A stretch of 64,000 nt of DNA, taken from Rhodoferax sp. Lineage in GTDB: Bacteria; Pseudomonadota; Gammaproteobacteria; Burkholderiales; Burkholderiaceae_C. Location: contig JARLJI010000050.1 of the NCBI GenBank assembly GCA_031291295.1, positions 48,709-112,708 of the forward strand, in the 5' to 3' direction. Positions within the stretch are counted from its first letter, which is position 1. Each line of letters begins with the position of its first letter. Below the pieces are notes generated by a model. The model had not been told where the DNA came from, did not search any database, and worked only from the letters and a program-made list of their open reading frames with translations. Of the stretch, positions 20,766 to 31,327 are shown piece by piece. Both the position numbers and the translations under genes were made by a program.

Positions 20766-22364
20766 TTACTGGGCATCGGCTTTGTTGATGTGGACCCACT
20801 TGTAGTCCATAAAGTTGTCGGCACGCTGGACCAGCGAGATTTTCTTGCTCATGCCCCAGGCCAGCGATTGCTGGTGCAGCGGGATATGGCCAACGTCGGC
20901 GGCGTGGATGGCAAACGCTTCCTTGATCTCGGCCAGGCGCTTGGCCTTGTCGTTCTCAGACTGGATCTTGTGCGTCAACTCATCGAGCTTGGGGTTGCAG
21001 TAGGAACCCAGGTTGAACTGGCCAGCCCCCGTCTTGTCGTCCGGGCACACCATCAGCGCATTCAGCGCGTTGTGCGCGTCATAGGTCGACGGCGTCCAGC
21101 CCAGCATATAGAAGCTGGTATCGCGGCGCAAAATTTTGGGGAAGTAGGTGCCCTTGGTTTCGGCCTGCAGGTTGATCTTGACGTTGATCTTCGCCAGGTT
21201 GGCGGCCACGGCCTGGCAAATCCGGCTGTCGTTCACATAGCGGTCGTTCGGGCAGTTCATGGTGAGTTCAAAGCCATTCGGGTAGCCGGCCTCGACCATC
21301 AGCTTCTTGGCAGCTTCCACGTCGTAGGGCAGGCGCTTGTCCTGCTCAGCCGTCCAGCCGTTGTTGCCCGGGCCGATCATCAGCGCGGTGGGACGCGAGG
21401 CGCCGCGCATCACCGTGGTCTTGATGCCCTCGATGTCGATCGCCTGGTAGAACGCCTGGCGCACGCGCTTGTCCTTGAACGGGTTCTTGCCCTTCACGCT
21501 GGAGTACAGCAACTCGTCGCGCTTTTGGTCCATGCCCAGGAAGATGGTGCGCAGCTCGGGCCCGACCATGACTTTCGTGCTCGCATTCGCATTCACGCGT
21601 CCGATGTCCTGCACCGGCACCGGTTCCATCACGTCCACCTCGCCCGACAACAGGGCCGCCACGCGCGTGGCGTCGTTGCCGATCGGGGTGAAGATCACTT
21701 CCTGCGCGTTGCCTTCGATCTTGCCCCAGTAGTTGCCGTTGCGGACCATCACGGTGCGCACATTGGGCTGGCGTTCGCGCAGACGGTACGGGCCCGTGCC
21801 GTTTTCGCGGAACGAGGCCGCGTTTTCAATGCCCTTGCGGCGGTCCACCGGCTTGGTCGCCTGGTTGGTTTCGCACCATTTCTTGCTCATGATGTAGACC
21901 AGCGACACCACGTCGGGCAGGATCGGGAACGGCGCCTTGGTCTCGATCTCGACCGCAAAGTCGCCGACCTTGCGCACTTCCTTGATGTCGTTGGTATAGC
22001 TCTTCATGTCAGAGCCGTCGGCCGAGGCGCGCTGGAAGCTGAACAGCACGTCATCGGCCGTGAACGGAGTGCCGTCGTGGAACTGCACGCCCTTGCGCAA
22101 CTCGAAGCGCCAGACCGTCGGCGACGTCTGCTTCCAGCTGGTGGCCAGCGCCGGCGCCAGGCTCAGGTCTTTGCCGCGCCCCGTCAGCCCCTCGTACATA
22201 TTGCCGTCGACACTGAGCTGCAGCGACTCGTTCAGCGACATCGGGTCCATCGACAGCGCATCGCCCTGATCGGCAACTCGCAAGGTTTGCGCGGACGCTA
22301 CAAAACTTGTAGCGGATAACGCACAAACGACGGCGACTGTGAGCAGATTTGACTTAAATTTCAC
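20766..22364 (-). CDS. dppA: Peptide ABC transporter substrate-binding protein (SBP family 5)
   Basis: 532-residue periplasmic binding protein. Signal peptide residues 1-24 (KFKSNLLTVAVVCALSATSF, cleaved near A-S-A-Q). Family 5 features include QGDALSMDPMSLNES at the mature start and the VWRFELRKGVQFHDGTPFTADDVLFSF block. The GTG start at 22364 is chosen because AAGGAG lies six bases upstream; a longer frame continues into the preceding gene but has no family match. The signal region contains a GCTACAA...TTGTAGC palindrome of the dispersed element. Confidence 0.9.
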   Translation of the reverse strand: MKFKSNLLTVAVVCALSATSFVASAQTLRVADQGDALSMDPMSLNESLQLSVDGNMYEGLTGRGKDLSLAPALATSWKQTSPTVWRFELRKGVQFHDGTPFTADDVLFSFQRASADGSDMKSYTNDIKEVRKVGDFAVEIETKAPFPILPDVVSLVYIMSKKWCETNQATKPVDRRKGIENAASFRENGTGPYRLRERQPNVRTVMVRNGNYWGKIEGNAQEVIFTPIGNDATRVAALLSGEVDVMEPVPVQDIGRVNANASTKVMVGPELRTIFLGMDQKRDELLYSSVKGKNPFKDKRVRQAFYQAIDIEGIKTTVMRGASRPTALMIGPGNNGWTAEQDKRLPYDVEAAKKLMVEAGYPNGFELTMNCPNDRYVNDSRICQAVAANLAKINVKINLQAETKGTYFPKILRRDTSFYMLGWTPSTYDAHNALNALMVCPDDKTGAGQFNLGSYCNPKLDELTHKIQSENDKAKRLAEIKEAFAIHAADVGHIPLHQQSLAWGMSKKISLVQRADNFMDYKWVHINKADAQ

Positions 22365-22401
22365 AACGAACTCCTTGGGACAAGAAAGAAAAGAATCGGG
22401 G

Positions 22402-23634
22402 TCACGATACCGCCGATGGACGTACCGGCATCGCCTGCTCCACCAGGCTGGCGTGCAGCGCCGAGCCCAGCGGAAGAATGTCGTCATTGAAGTCGTAGCG
22501 GCTGTTGTGCAGGAAGCAGCTGCCCACGCCGTTCTCGGCGCCCTGGCCGATGCGCAGGTAGGCGCCGGGCTTGACCTGCAGCATGAACGAGAAGTCTTCT
22601 GCGCCCATGCTCGGCTCCAGGTCGCGCACCACGCGGTCGGCGCCCAGCAGCGACTCGGCCACGTCGGCGGCAAACTCCGCCTCATCGGCCGAGTTGATGG
22701 TGGCCGGGTACATGCGCTCGTATTTGACGCTGGCGGAGGCGCCAAAGCCCAGCGCCACGGCGCTGCACAGGTCATGCAGGCGCTGCTCGATCATGTCCTG
22801 CACCTCGGAGTTGAACGTGCGCACGGTGCCCACCAGCGTGGCCTTGCCGGGGATGACGCTGAACGCCCCCAGGTCACCCGCATGCATGGCGCACACGCTG
22901 ATCACGGCGCTGTCGATCGCCCGGACGTTGCGCGCGACAATGCTTTGCAGCGCCGTGATGATGTGGGCGGACACCAGCACCGGATCGATCGTCATGTAGG
23001 GATGCGCGCCGTGGCCGCCACGGCCCGTGATCTCGATGGTGATGCGATCGGCGGCCGCCATCATGGGCCCGGGATTGACGCCCACCATGCCCGGTTTCAT
23101 GGAAGGCCAGTTGTGCATGCCATACACGGCCTGTACCGGGAAGCGATCGAACAGGCCGTCCTCGATCATGACTCGCGCACCGGCAAAGCCTTCTTCGCCC
23201 GGCTGGAAGATCAGCACGGCTGTGCCGTCGAAGTTGCGCGTCTCGGCAAGGTAGCGCGCCGCACCCACCAGCATGGTGGTGTGGCCGTCGTGGCCGCAAC
23301 CATGCATCAGCCCGGTTTTGGCCGACTTCCAGCCGAAGTCGTTGGACTCGGTCATGGGCAGGGCATCCATGTCGGCGCGCAGGCCGATCATCCTGCCGCT
23401 GGTGTTGTGCTTGCCGCGGATCAGCGCCACCACGCCGGTTTTGCCGATGCCGGTATGCACCTCGTCCACGCCGCACAGCTTCAGGGCCTCCTTGATGCGC
23501 CCGCCGGTGTAAAGCTCTTCGAAACCGAGTTCAGGGTGCGCGTGCAGGTCGCGGCGAAACGCCGTGAGCTCGGGATGAAACTGGGTGATATGGGCGAAAG
23601 CGCGGCCATTCGCCTTCAATCGGGGTGCCAGCAT
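22402..23634 (-). CDS. M20-family amidohydrolase/aminoacylase (HipO type)
   Basis: 410-residue zinc-dependent hydrolase of the M20D group, which cleaves N-acyl amino acids, hippurate or related amides in the cytoplasm. It has LRADMDALPM with the first metal ligands, HGCGHDGHTTMLVGAA, the EEGFAGA catalytic Glu region, and GAEDFSFML near the end. The ATG at 23634 shares its A with the permease stop (TGATG), so it is coupled. Its place between permease and binding protein suggests it processes what the transporter imports, for example N-acylated or blocked peptides. Confidence 0.88.
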   Translation of the reverse strand: MLAPRLKANGRAFAHITQFHPELTAFRRDLHAHPELGFEELYTGGRIKEALKLCGVDEVHTGIGKTGVVALIRGKHNTSGRMIGLRADMDALPMTESNDFGWKSAKTGLMHGCGHDGHTTMLVGAARYLAETRNFDGTAVLIFQPGEEGFAGARVMIEDGLFDRFPVQAVYGMHNWPSMKPGMVGVNPGPMMAAADRITIEITGRGGHGAHPYMTIDPVLVSAHIITALQSIVARNVRAIDSAVISVCAMHAGDLGAFSVIPGKATLVGTVRTFNSEVQDMIEQRLHDLCSAVALGFGASASVKYERMYPATINSADEAEFAADVAESLLGADRVVRDLEPSMGAEDFSFMLQVKPGAYLRIGQGAENGVGSCFLHNSRYDFNDDILPLGSALHASLVEQAMPVRPSAVS

Positions 23635-24614
23635 CAGTGTCCTCCGGCGTTGCCAACGCGCAGCCTGGGATCCACCGCGAAGTACAGCAGATCGACGACC
23701 AGGTTGATGATGACAAAAATCAGCGCAATCAGGCACAGGTAGGCCGCCATCACCGGAATGTCGGCAAAGGTGATGGCCTGGATGAACAGCAGGCCCATGC
23801 CGGGCCACTGGAATACGGTCTCGGTAATGATGGAAAAGGCAATCAGGCCGCCCAATTGCAGGCCCGTGATGGTCATCACCGGCACCAGTGTGTTCTTCAG
23901 CGCGTGGCCAAAGTGAATGGCCCGGTTGGACAGGCCCCAGGCGCGCGCAAACCGGATGTAGTCGGTGCGCAGCACTTCAAGCATTTCGGCGCGTACCAGC
24001 CGCATGATCAGCGTGAGCTGGAAGATGGCCAGCGTGATGGCCGGCAGCACCATGTGCATCCAGCCGTCCAGGGTGAAAAAGCCACTGCTCCACCAGCCAA
24101 ACCGGGTGACTTCTCCGCGCCCGAAACTGGGAAACCAGCCCAGCTCGACCGAGAAAAACAGGATCAGCAAAATGCCGATCAGGAAAGTAGGCAGCGAGAC
24201 ACCCAGCAGCGACAGCATCATGAACAGCTGGCTTGTGAACGTGCCGCGGCGCAGCGCCGCGTAAACCCCCATGGGCACGCCGATCAGCAGCGCCAGCACG
24301 GCCGCGACCAGCGACAGTTCCAGCGTGGCCGGAAAGCGCTCGCCAATCAGGCGCGAGACCTTGGCGCCAAGGCGCAGGCTCAGGCCGAAATTGCCCTGCG
24401 CTGCATTCACCAGGAAATGCCAGAACTGCACGATGAAAGGCCGATCCAGCCCCAGGTCCACGCGCAGTTGCATTCTTTGCGCCGGTGTGGCGTCCTGCCC
24501 CAGCATGAGCATGACCGGGTCGCCCACGTACTGAAACAGCATGAAGGCAATCAGGGCAACCACGACCATCACGATCACGGCTTGAATCAGGCGGCGCAAT
24601 ATAAAAGCAAGCAT
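23634..24614 (-). CDS. dppB: Peptide ABC transporter permease (DppB/OppB type)
   Basis: 326-residue permease opening the operon. MLAFILRRLIQAVIVMVVV forms the first membrane helix, followed by five more. The N-terminal DPVMLMLGQDATPAQ and the coupling loop DYIRFARAWGLS are typical of DppB. Operon order is dppB, amidohydrolase, dppA, dppC, dppD, dppF. Confidence 0.92.
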   Translation of the reverse strand: MLAFILRRLIQAVIVMVVVALIAFMLFQYVGDPVMLMLGQDATPAQRMQLRVDLGLDRPFIVQFWHFLVNAAQGNFGLSLRLGAKVSRLIGERFPATLELSLVAAVLALLIGVPMGVYAALRRGTFTSQLFMMLSLLGVSLPTFLIGILLILFFSVELGWFPSFGRGEVTRFGWWSSGFFTLDGWMHMVLPAITLAIFQLTLIMRLVRAEMLEVLRTDYIRFARAWGLSNRAIHFGHALKNTLVPVMTITGLQLGGLIAFSIITETVFQWPGMGLLFIQAITFADIPVMAAYLCLIALIFVIINLVVDLLYFAVDPRLRVGNAGGH

Positions 24615-24752
24615 CAGCCAAAGAGGAAGTACCGAGGGATACTAGCAGAGCACATGCTGTGCCAACACAGGGGTTTCCTTGAGGATCAAGGCAGACAAGT
24701 TATTCAGCGGCACCGGTGGACTTGCCTGCCGGCGGCGCGTCTGGAGGCGAAG

Positions 24753-25529
24753 CTACTGCGGCGCCAGCACCACCGGCAGCATGGCCGCGGCGGTGGGCAC
24801 CAACTGCACCGGCCCATACCAGGCCTGCGTGCTGGAGCGGGTATTGTCGGTGTCGGTCATGATGCCGATGCCGACCAGGGCGCCCGGGGCTTCGCCGAAC
24901 GCCTTTTCAAAATCCGCGCGGATATTGCGCTCGTAATCGATCCAGCGATTCAGCCCGCCAGGCCCGGACTGCACCACCAGCGTGCGGACGCGGTCGGTAC
25001 GCGGACCCGCAATCACGCTGCCGGGCGCGCGCTGGTTGCACCAGACATACATCAGCGTGGCATAGGGCAACTCTTCGCCGGTCAGGGCATGCACCAACTC
25101 GGACAGCATCGCGTTTTTGGCGGAAAACCTGGAGCGATCGCCTTCGAAAGCCAGAACAACGCGAACCGGTGAATCATCCGCCTCGCGCAGGGCCATGTCG
25201 GCCTGCGCAATCAGCTCCGGCACGCGCCACGAAAACCGCACGTGACCCAGGTCCGCCGCCTCGATGCGCACCTTTTGCCGCAGCATGCTGGCCGAAGAAG
25301 CGGCCACGGCCGCCATGGCATCACGCCCATCCTTGCGCACGTAGGTGAATTGCGTGGGCTGTTTGCCGGGAAACGTGTGATGCTGCCACGCACTGGCATC
25401 GACGTTTCTGGAAGAGGCCATGGCCCAGGGAGTTTCCGTCAAGGCCGCGTTGTCCGTCGGCACGGACGAACAGGCCGCCAGAGCCGTCAATGCACACAGA
25501 ACCAGCCAGCACCTGATATCACGACACAT
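24753..25529 (-). CDS. DUF3047-family lipoprotein
   Basis: 258 residues. The N-terminus is a lipoprotein signal (LVLCALTALAACSS, lipobox A-A-C at about residue 20). The body matches the DUF3047 pattern as I remember it: FPGKQPTQF, SASMLR, LPYATLMYVWCN, RTLVVQSG, and GIGIMTDTDNT near the C-terminus. The function of the family is not known. It stands alone between the peptide operon and the porin terminator. Confidence 0.75.
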   Translation of the reverse strand: MCRDIRCWLVLCALTALAACSSVPTDNAALTETPWAMASSRNVDASAWQHHTFPGKQPTQFTYVRKDGRDAMAAVAASSASMLRQKVRIEAADLGHVRFSWRVPELIAQADMALREADDSPVRVVLAFEGDRSRFSAKNAMLSELVHALTGEELPYATLMYVWCNQRAPGSVIAGPRTDRVRTLVVQSGPGGLNRWIDYERNIRADFEKAFGEAPGALVGIGIMTDTDNTRSSTQAWYGPVQLVPTAAAMLPVVLAPQ

Positions 25530-25572
25530 CTGCCTTGCTCCTGAAAAAATGTGACCCCGTCATGCGCAGCAT

Positions 25573-25605
25573 AAAAAAACCCTGCTGCGTTGCCGCAGCA
25601 GGGTT
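25573..25605 (-). terminator. Rho-independent terminator of the porin gene
   Basis: A perfect AAACCCTGCTGC/GCAGCAGGGTTT hairpin with a six-base loop, followed on the minus strand by a U-run (A-run on the plus strand), 39 bases after the porin stop. Confidence 0.9.
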
Positions 25606-25643
25606 TGACATCTGACTTTCAGCTGACTTGCGTCAGCGTCAAA

Positions 25644-26756
25644 TTAGAAGCTGGTCTTCATGCCGACTTGGTAGCCGGTGCCGGAGCCGCCAGCCGCCAT
25701 AGAAACGGGAGAGGCGCCACCACCGTTGCCACCCGCAAAGTTGACGTTGGCATTGTTGTTGTTGCTAATGTGCGAGACCGCAGCGTACAGGGCAGTGCGC
25801 TTGGACAGGTTGTACACATAGCCGATTGCATACTGGTTAGCACTGTCGCCAGTTGCGTCGTTGACGTTGGCCCGGTTGTAGGAAATCGGGATGTAGCCAG
25901 GACCAGCGTTGATCGTGGCACCGAGGCCCCAGTTGGTGAACTTGGTGCCGTCAACGTCAGAATTGTTCTGCGTATAGTGAGCCATCAAGTTAGCCACACC
26001 GATATTGTAAGAACCGGCCAGGTCGGTCTCTTTATAGGTGCTGTAGCCAGCGGCAGCATCAGGAGCGTAGGGCGTGCCATGCGACTGTGCATAGGACAGC
26101 GCGACGTTCAACGGGCCATTCGCGTAGCCGATGCGGCCGCCAGTGTACTGGCCGATGCTCGGAGTGTTGCTGGTGTTGCCGGGGAGGGCGTACATCAACT
26201 GGGCATACAAACCGCTGCCGACGGCAGAGGTGCCGTTGGGCGCGAAGCCCCACAGGTAGGAGATGGAGTTGTTTGCGCGGGCGCAATCGTACTTACCTGC
26301 AGCGCCACCAGCACCCAAGCACGTGAGGTTGGAACCGGCGCCGACACCCAGGGTGCCGAACGGATCGAACACGGTCTGGTTCCAGAACGACGGGGTGTAT
26401 TCACGACCCAGGCGAACTTCACCAAAATTGCCAGCCAGGCTGACGGTGCTGCGACGGCCGAAGGCCAAGCCACCGCCAGTGGCGCCGTTGCCACTGCCAC
26501 TGCCCATGCCGGAACCGTTTACCAAAGCAGCTTCCAGCCAGAAGTTGGCCGACATGCCGCCGCCCAGGTCTTCCGTGCCACGGAAACCGAGTTGGCTGGA
26601 GCTCAGGCCGCTGGTGTCAAACTTCGTGACGCTACCGCCGGAGGAATTAAAGTGGGTGACGCCAGCGTCCAGAACGCCGAACAGCGTCACGGACGATTGA
26701 GCAGAGGCCACACCGACGAAAGCGAGGGCAGCCAGAGCAACTAGGGATTTTTTCAT
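25644..26756 (-). CDS. Outer-membrane general porin (Burkholderiales OmpC/Omp32 type)
   Basis: 370-residue beta-barrel porin. Signal peptide 1-20 (MKKSLVALAALAFVGVASAQ). The mature start SSVTLFGVLDAGV, the SQLGFRGTEDLGGGM block, RRSTVSLAGNFGEVRLGREYTP, and the final strand ending in Phe (GYQVGMKTSF) are hallmarks of the family. The ATG at 26756 is used rather than 26771, since it begins the signal peptide directly. Two cysteines (TCLGAGG and YDCARAN) could form a loop disulfide. Confidence 0.95.
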   Translation of the reverse strand: MKKSLVALAALAFVGVASAQSSVTLFGVLDAGVTHFNSSGGSVTKFDTSGLSSSQLGFRGTEDLGGGMSANFWLEAALVNGSGMGSGSGNGATGGGLAFGRRSTVSLAGNFGEVRLGREYTPSFWNQTVFDPFGTLGVGAGSNLTCLGAGGAAGKYDCARANNSISYLWGFAPNGTSAVGSGLYAQLMYALPGNTSNTPSIGQYTGGRIGYANGPLNVALSYAQSHGTPYAPDAAAGYSTYKETDLAGSYNIGVANLMAHYTQNNSDVDGTKFTNWGLGATINAGPGYIPISYNRANVNDATGDSANQYAIGYVYNLSKRTALYAAVSHISNNNNANVNFAGGNGGGASPVSMAAGGSGTGYQVGMKTSF

Positions 26757-27033
26757 TTCGAGTTTCTCCAAGGTTAAACAGAGGGCACCGGCGAGAGAAG
26801 TTCGGTTCCCCGGGCCAACCTCCTTTTAGGAAGTTGTAGGTATTGCACCAGACCCGGCGATGTTGGGCAAAGGAATTCACCCAAAAACCGACCCGGATGA
26901 GCTATTTCGTTGCAATCGCACCACAATTCGCCGATGTGCCGTGGGGCCCTTGCAACACAGGCGCTGCGCGCGCACGACTTAAACTGTGGACTGTGGGCGG
27001 CCCGGATGGCCGTGCCACGCATGAGGAGATTGT

Positions 27034-27651
27034 ATGGATCCATTTCTGACGGCCGCAGATGCGGCCCTGCGCACCCTGTTTGCCACGCCGCGCGCGACCC
27101 GGCCGTGTCCCGTGCTGCCGCTTGAGACAACCCAGCTCGACGCCGCGCAAAAGCAGCGCTCCGGCGCGCTGATGCGGGTGAACCACGTGGGCGAGGTCTG
27201 CGCCCAGGCGCTGTACGCCTCGCAGGCTTTCGCCACCCGGGACGCCGGGCTGCGCGCCGATTTCGAGGCGGCCGCGCGCGAAGAAACCGACCACCTGGCC
27301 TGGACCAAAGGCCGGCTGGACGAGCTGGGCGCACGGCCCTCGCTGCTGAACCCGCTGTGGTACGCCGGCGCCTTCGCGATGGGACTGGTGGCCGGGCGTC
27401 TCGGCGACCGCGTCAGCCTGGGTTTCGTGCAGGAGACCGAGCGGCAGGTCGAGGCGCACCTGCAAAGCCATCTGGAGCGCCTGCCCGCGGGCGACCACGC
27501 ATCACGCGCCATCGTGGTGCAGATGCGCGACGACGAAGCGCGCCATGCCGCACAGGCCAGGGACGCGGGTGCGCTGGAGTTTCCGGCGCCCGTGAAGGCG
27601 CTGATGCAGGCCGCCGCCAGGGTCATGACGACGACGGCGCATTACATCTGA
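27034..27651 (+). CDS. coq7: Ubiquinone biosynthesis monooxygenase Coq7
   Basis: 205-residue di-iron hydroxylase that adds the last ring hydroxyl in ubiquinone synthesis, at the membrane. Iron ligands are visible as Glu in [15 protein letters not shown], Glu in FVQETE, and DDEARH. A short hydrophobic segment ([13 protein letters not shown]) in the middle is the typical membrane-contact helix. Alternative to UbiF, common in betaproteobacteria. SD AGGAG precedes the ATG. Confidence 0.95.
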   Translation: MDPFLTAADAALRTLFATPRATRPCPVLPLETTQLDAAQKQRSGALMRVNHVGEVCAQALYASQAFATRDAGLRADFEAAAREETDHLAWTKGRLDELGARPSLLNPLWYAGAFAMGLVAGRLGDRVSLGFVQETERQVEAHLQSHLERLPAGDHASRAIVVQMRDDEARHAAQARDAGALEFPAPVKALMQAAARVMTTTAHYI

Positions 27652-27660
27652 GCCTCACGC

Positions 27661-28113
27661 TCACACCTCGATCACCTCGAAGCTGGTGCTGATGGCGGCG
27701 GTCTTGCCGAGCATCACGCTGGCGGAGCAGTACTTGTCGTGGCTCATGGCGATGGCGCGCTCTACCGCCTGCGCCGGGATGCCTTTGCCGGTGACGGTGA
27801 AATGCATGTTGATGCTTGTGAACACCTTGGGATCGACCTCGGCGCGCCCGGCGCTGAGCTTGACGGTGCAGCCGCGCACATCGTGGCGGCCGCGCTTGAG
27901 GATCAGCACCACGTCGTAGGCGGTGCAGCCGCCGGTGCCCGCCAGCACGGTCTCCATCGGGCGCGGCGCCAGATTCTGGCCGCCGTTGGCGGGCATGGCG
28001 GCGTCGGGGGCGCCATCCATGGTGAGCACATGCCCGCTGCCGGTTTCGGCCACGAAACCCATTCCCGAACGCGTGCCGGTCGCACCCGTCCAACTCACAA
28101 GGCATTCCATCAT
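27661..28113 (-). CDS. OsmC-family redox protein (YhfA-like)
   Basis: 150-residue small cytoplasmic protein of the OsmC/Ohr fold. The two conserved redox cysteines are in TGGCTAYDVV and DKYCSASVML. GQNLAPRPMETVLAG is the typical helix leading to the first Cys. Members are peroxide-reducing or of unknown substrate; this subgroup lies outside Ohr proper. GAGGAG precedes the ATG. Convergent with coq7. Confidence 0.85.
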   Translation of the reverse strand: MMECLVSWTGATGTRSGMGFVAETGSGHVLTMDGAPDAAMPANGGQNLAPRPMETVLAGTGGCTAYDVVLILKRGRHDVRGCTVKLSAGRAEVDPKVFTSINMHFTVTGKGIPAQAVERAIAMSHDKYCSASVMLGKTAAISTSFEVIEV

Positions 28114-28237
28114 GTCGTCATCTCCTCATCAAAATTTGCCGGGCCGGCAGCAATAAATCCGCCGAATTTGCCAATTAAGTCTCAGGTTGCGACACCCCGA
28201 TGGTGCAACGCAACAAAAACAGGGCTACACTGTACCC

Positions 28238-28333
28238 AACGCATCAGAATTTTGTTTGATGCACCGGTTGTCTCCTCCATCCTCTGAAAAGATGGATTAC
28301 GCCCCGAATCGCAAGGTCCGGGGCGTTTTTTTT
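28238..28333 (+). ncRNA. Candidate small RNA or regulated leader upstream of ilvA
   Basis: About 96 bases with three clean hairpins: GCATCA/TGATGC (28241-28262), TCCATC/GATGGA (28276-28296), and a terminator ACGCCCCG/CGGGGCGT followed by eight T. Between the first two hairpins is CTCCTCC (28272-28278), complementary to a Shine-Dalgarno sequence. Hfq-dependent sRNAs often expose such a motif. A TACACT -10 lies at 28226-28231 with a weak -35. No start codon-SD pair or conserved peptide is seen. It could be a free sRNA, or a leader whose terminator attenuates ilvA, 35 bases further on. Confidence 0.55.
28299..28333 (+). terminator. Rho-independent terminator upstream of ilvA
   Basis: 8-bp GC-rich stem ACGCCCCG/CGGGGCGT, 12-base loop, then eight T. 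It ends the candidate sRNA. Confidence 0.88.
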
Positions 28334-28368
28334 GGCTAGCGATTTGAGCCGCTTATCATTGGCCCTCC

Positions 28369-29919
<1,551 letters not shown>

Positions 29920-29929
29920 CTGAGCTGGC

Positions 29930-30727
29930 GTGGCCCCGATCAGGCATTTCCTGCTGGCGGTCCAGTTCTTCACGCGCATCCCGGTGACCGGGCGGCTCGC
30001 GCAGTGGGTCGGCTATAGCCCGGCCATGCTGCGCGCCAGCGCCGCGCATTTCCCGGGGGTTGGCTGGCTTGCAGCCTTTGCCGCCTGTTCGGTTTACGCT
30101 CTGCTTTTCATAGCACTCCCGGACAATGCGGCGATGCCGCTGGTGGCGGCCATAGGCGGCACCATCGCCACCGTGCTGCTGACCGGCGGCTTTCACGAGG
30201 ACGGCCTGGCCGATGTGGCGGACGGCCTGGGCGGCAGCCAGCAACGCGAGCGCGCGCTGGAGATCATGAAGGACTCGCGCGTCGGCGCGTTCGGTGCGAT
30301 GGCGCTGACGCTGGCGCTGCTGGCCAAGGTGGCGCTGCTGGCCGTGCTCGGCACCGAAGGGCTGGATGCGGCACTGGCCGCGCTGGTCGGCGGGCACGTG
30401 CTGTCGCGCTTCATGCCGCTGCTGCTGGTGCGCGCCCTGCCGCATGTGGGCGACGTGGCCGGCTCCAAAAGCAAACCGCTGGCGGACCAGATCACGATGG
30501 GCGCGCTGGCCTGCGCGGCTTTGTGGTGTTTTGTGCCGCTAGCCCTTGTGGGATGGTCACAGGGCGCTCTATTTTTAATAGCGTCGTGCCTGACCTGCGG
30601 CCTCGCGCTGCTGTGGATGGGGCGGCTGTTTGCGCGGCGCCTGCAGGGCTTTACCGGCGACTGCCTGGGCGCCACGCAGCAGGTGTGCGAGATCGCGTTT
30701 TATCTGGGTGCGGCGCTGGCGCTATGA
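29930..30727 (+). CDS. cobS: Adenosylcobinamide-GDP ribazoletransferase
   Basis: 265-residue inner-membrane enzyme joining alpha-ribazole to adenosylcobinamide-GDP, the last assembly step of cobalamin. It opens with FLLAVQFFTRIPV and has GGFHEDGLADVADGLGGS, the Asp-rich metal motif, then MKDSRVGAFGAMAL. Five or more membrane helices. The start is GTG at 29930, ten bases after ilvA. Two in-frame stretches (around 30096-30135 and 30537-30584) look like copies of the dispersed repeat. Overlaps cobC by four bases. Confidence 0.93.
   Translation: MAPIRHFLLAVQFFTRIPVTGRLAQWVGYSPAMLRASAAHFPGVGWLAAFAACSVYALLFIALPDNAAMPLVAAIGGTIATVLLTGGFHEDGLADVADGLGGSQQRERALEIMKDSRVGAFGAMALTLALLAKVALLAVLGTEGLDAALAALVGGHVLSRFMPLLLVRALPHVGDVAGSKSKPLADQITMGALACAALWCFVPLALVGWSQGALFLIASCLTCGLALLWMGRLFARRLQGFTGDCLGATQQVCEIAFYLGAALAL
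30537..30584. repeat. Dispersed GCTA/TAGC element inside cobS
   Basis: On the minus strand: GCTATTAAAAATAG, then a GC-rich middle and CAAGGGCTAGCGGC. Same layout as the intergenic copy at 17718. It is translated within a membrane segment of CobS. Confidence 0.5.
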
Positions 30728-31314
30728 CGGTGCATGCGGCTGTAGGCGCGCCGCGCAGGCTCTGGCTGGTGCGCCACGCCACGCCGCTCATCGAACCCGG
30801 CGTCTGCTACGGCGCGCTCGATGTGGCGGCCGATGCGCAGGCCACCCGGGCCGCCGCCGAACGACTCGCCGCCGCCCTGCCCCCGCGCGCCTGCGTGCAA
30901 TCGTCAACGCTACAAAGATGCGAGCAGCTTGCGCAGGCTGTGCAAGGGCTACAGCCTGATTTCATCATCAAACGCGACGCACGCCTGAGCGAAATGAACT
31001 TCGGCCGCTGGGAAGGTTCGAGCTGGGACGCGATCGGCCCCGCGGCCCTCCAAGCCTGGACGGACGACTTTGCCGACCATGCACCCGGTGGCGGCGAATC
31101 GGTGGGCGCCTTCATGCAGCGGGTGGGGGCCGTGTTCGACGAAACGCGCGGCGCGCTGCGGGCCGGCCAGGACGCGGTCTGGATCACCCACGCCGGCGTG
31201 ATTCGCGCCACCACGCTGATCGCTGCCGGTATCCGGTCTATTGCCCAAGCCGAACAATGGCCGAAGGCCGCGCCCAGCTTTGGCGATTGGATCGTGTTGA
31301 CACTGCCGGATTGA
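30724..31314 (+). CDS. cobC: Alpha-ribazole phosphatase/histidine phosphatase
   Basis: 196-residue histidine phosphatase of the phosphoglycerate-mutase superfamily, likely removing phosphate from alpha-ribazole-5'-phosphate. The phosphohistidine motif LVRHATP is at about residue 15; the second catalytic His is in VWITHAGVIRAT, with EMNFGRWEG between. The ATG at 30724 overlaps the cobS stop. A dispersed repeat copy lies at about 30909-30960. Confidence 0.88.
   Translation: MTVHAAVGAPRRLWLVRHATPLIEPGVCYGALDVAADAQATRAAAERLAAALPPRACVQSSTLQRCEQLAQAVQGLQPDFIIKRDARLSEMNFGRWEGSSWDAIGPAALQAWTDDFADHAPGGGESVGAFMQRVGAVFDETRGALRAGQDAVWITHAGVIRATTLIAAGIRSIAQAEQWPKAAPSFGDWIVLTLPD
30909..30960. repeat. Dispersed GCTA/TAGC element inside cobC
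   Basis: GCTACAAAGATGCGAGC followed by GCGC and AGGGCTACAGCC matches the element consensus. In frame. Confidence 0.5.
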
Positions 31315-31327
31315 CCGCGCAGACCGA

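Noticed and set aside
20706..22319. A 537-codon plus-strand frame opposite dppA
   Set aside because: Shadow of the binding-protein gene, which has a signal peptide, SD and family motifs on the minus strand.
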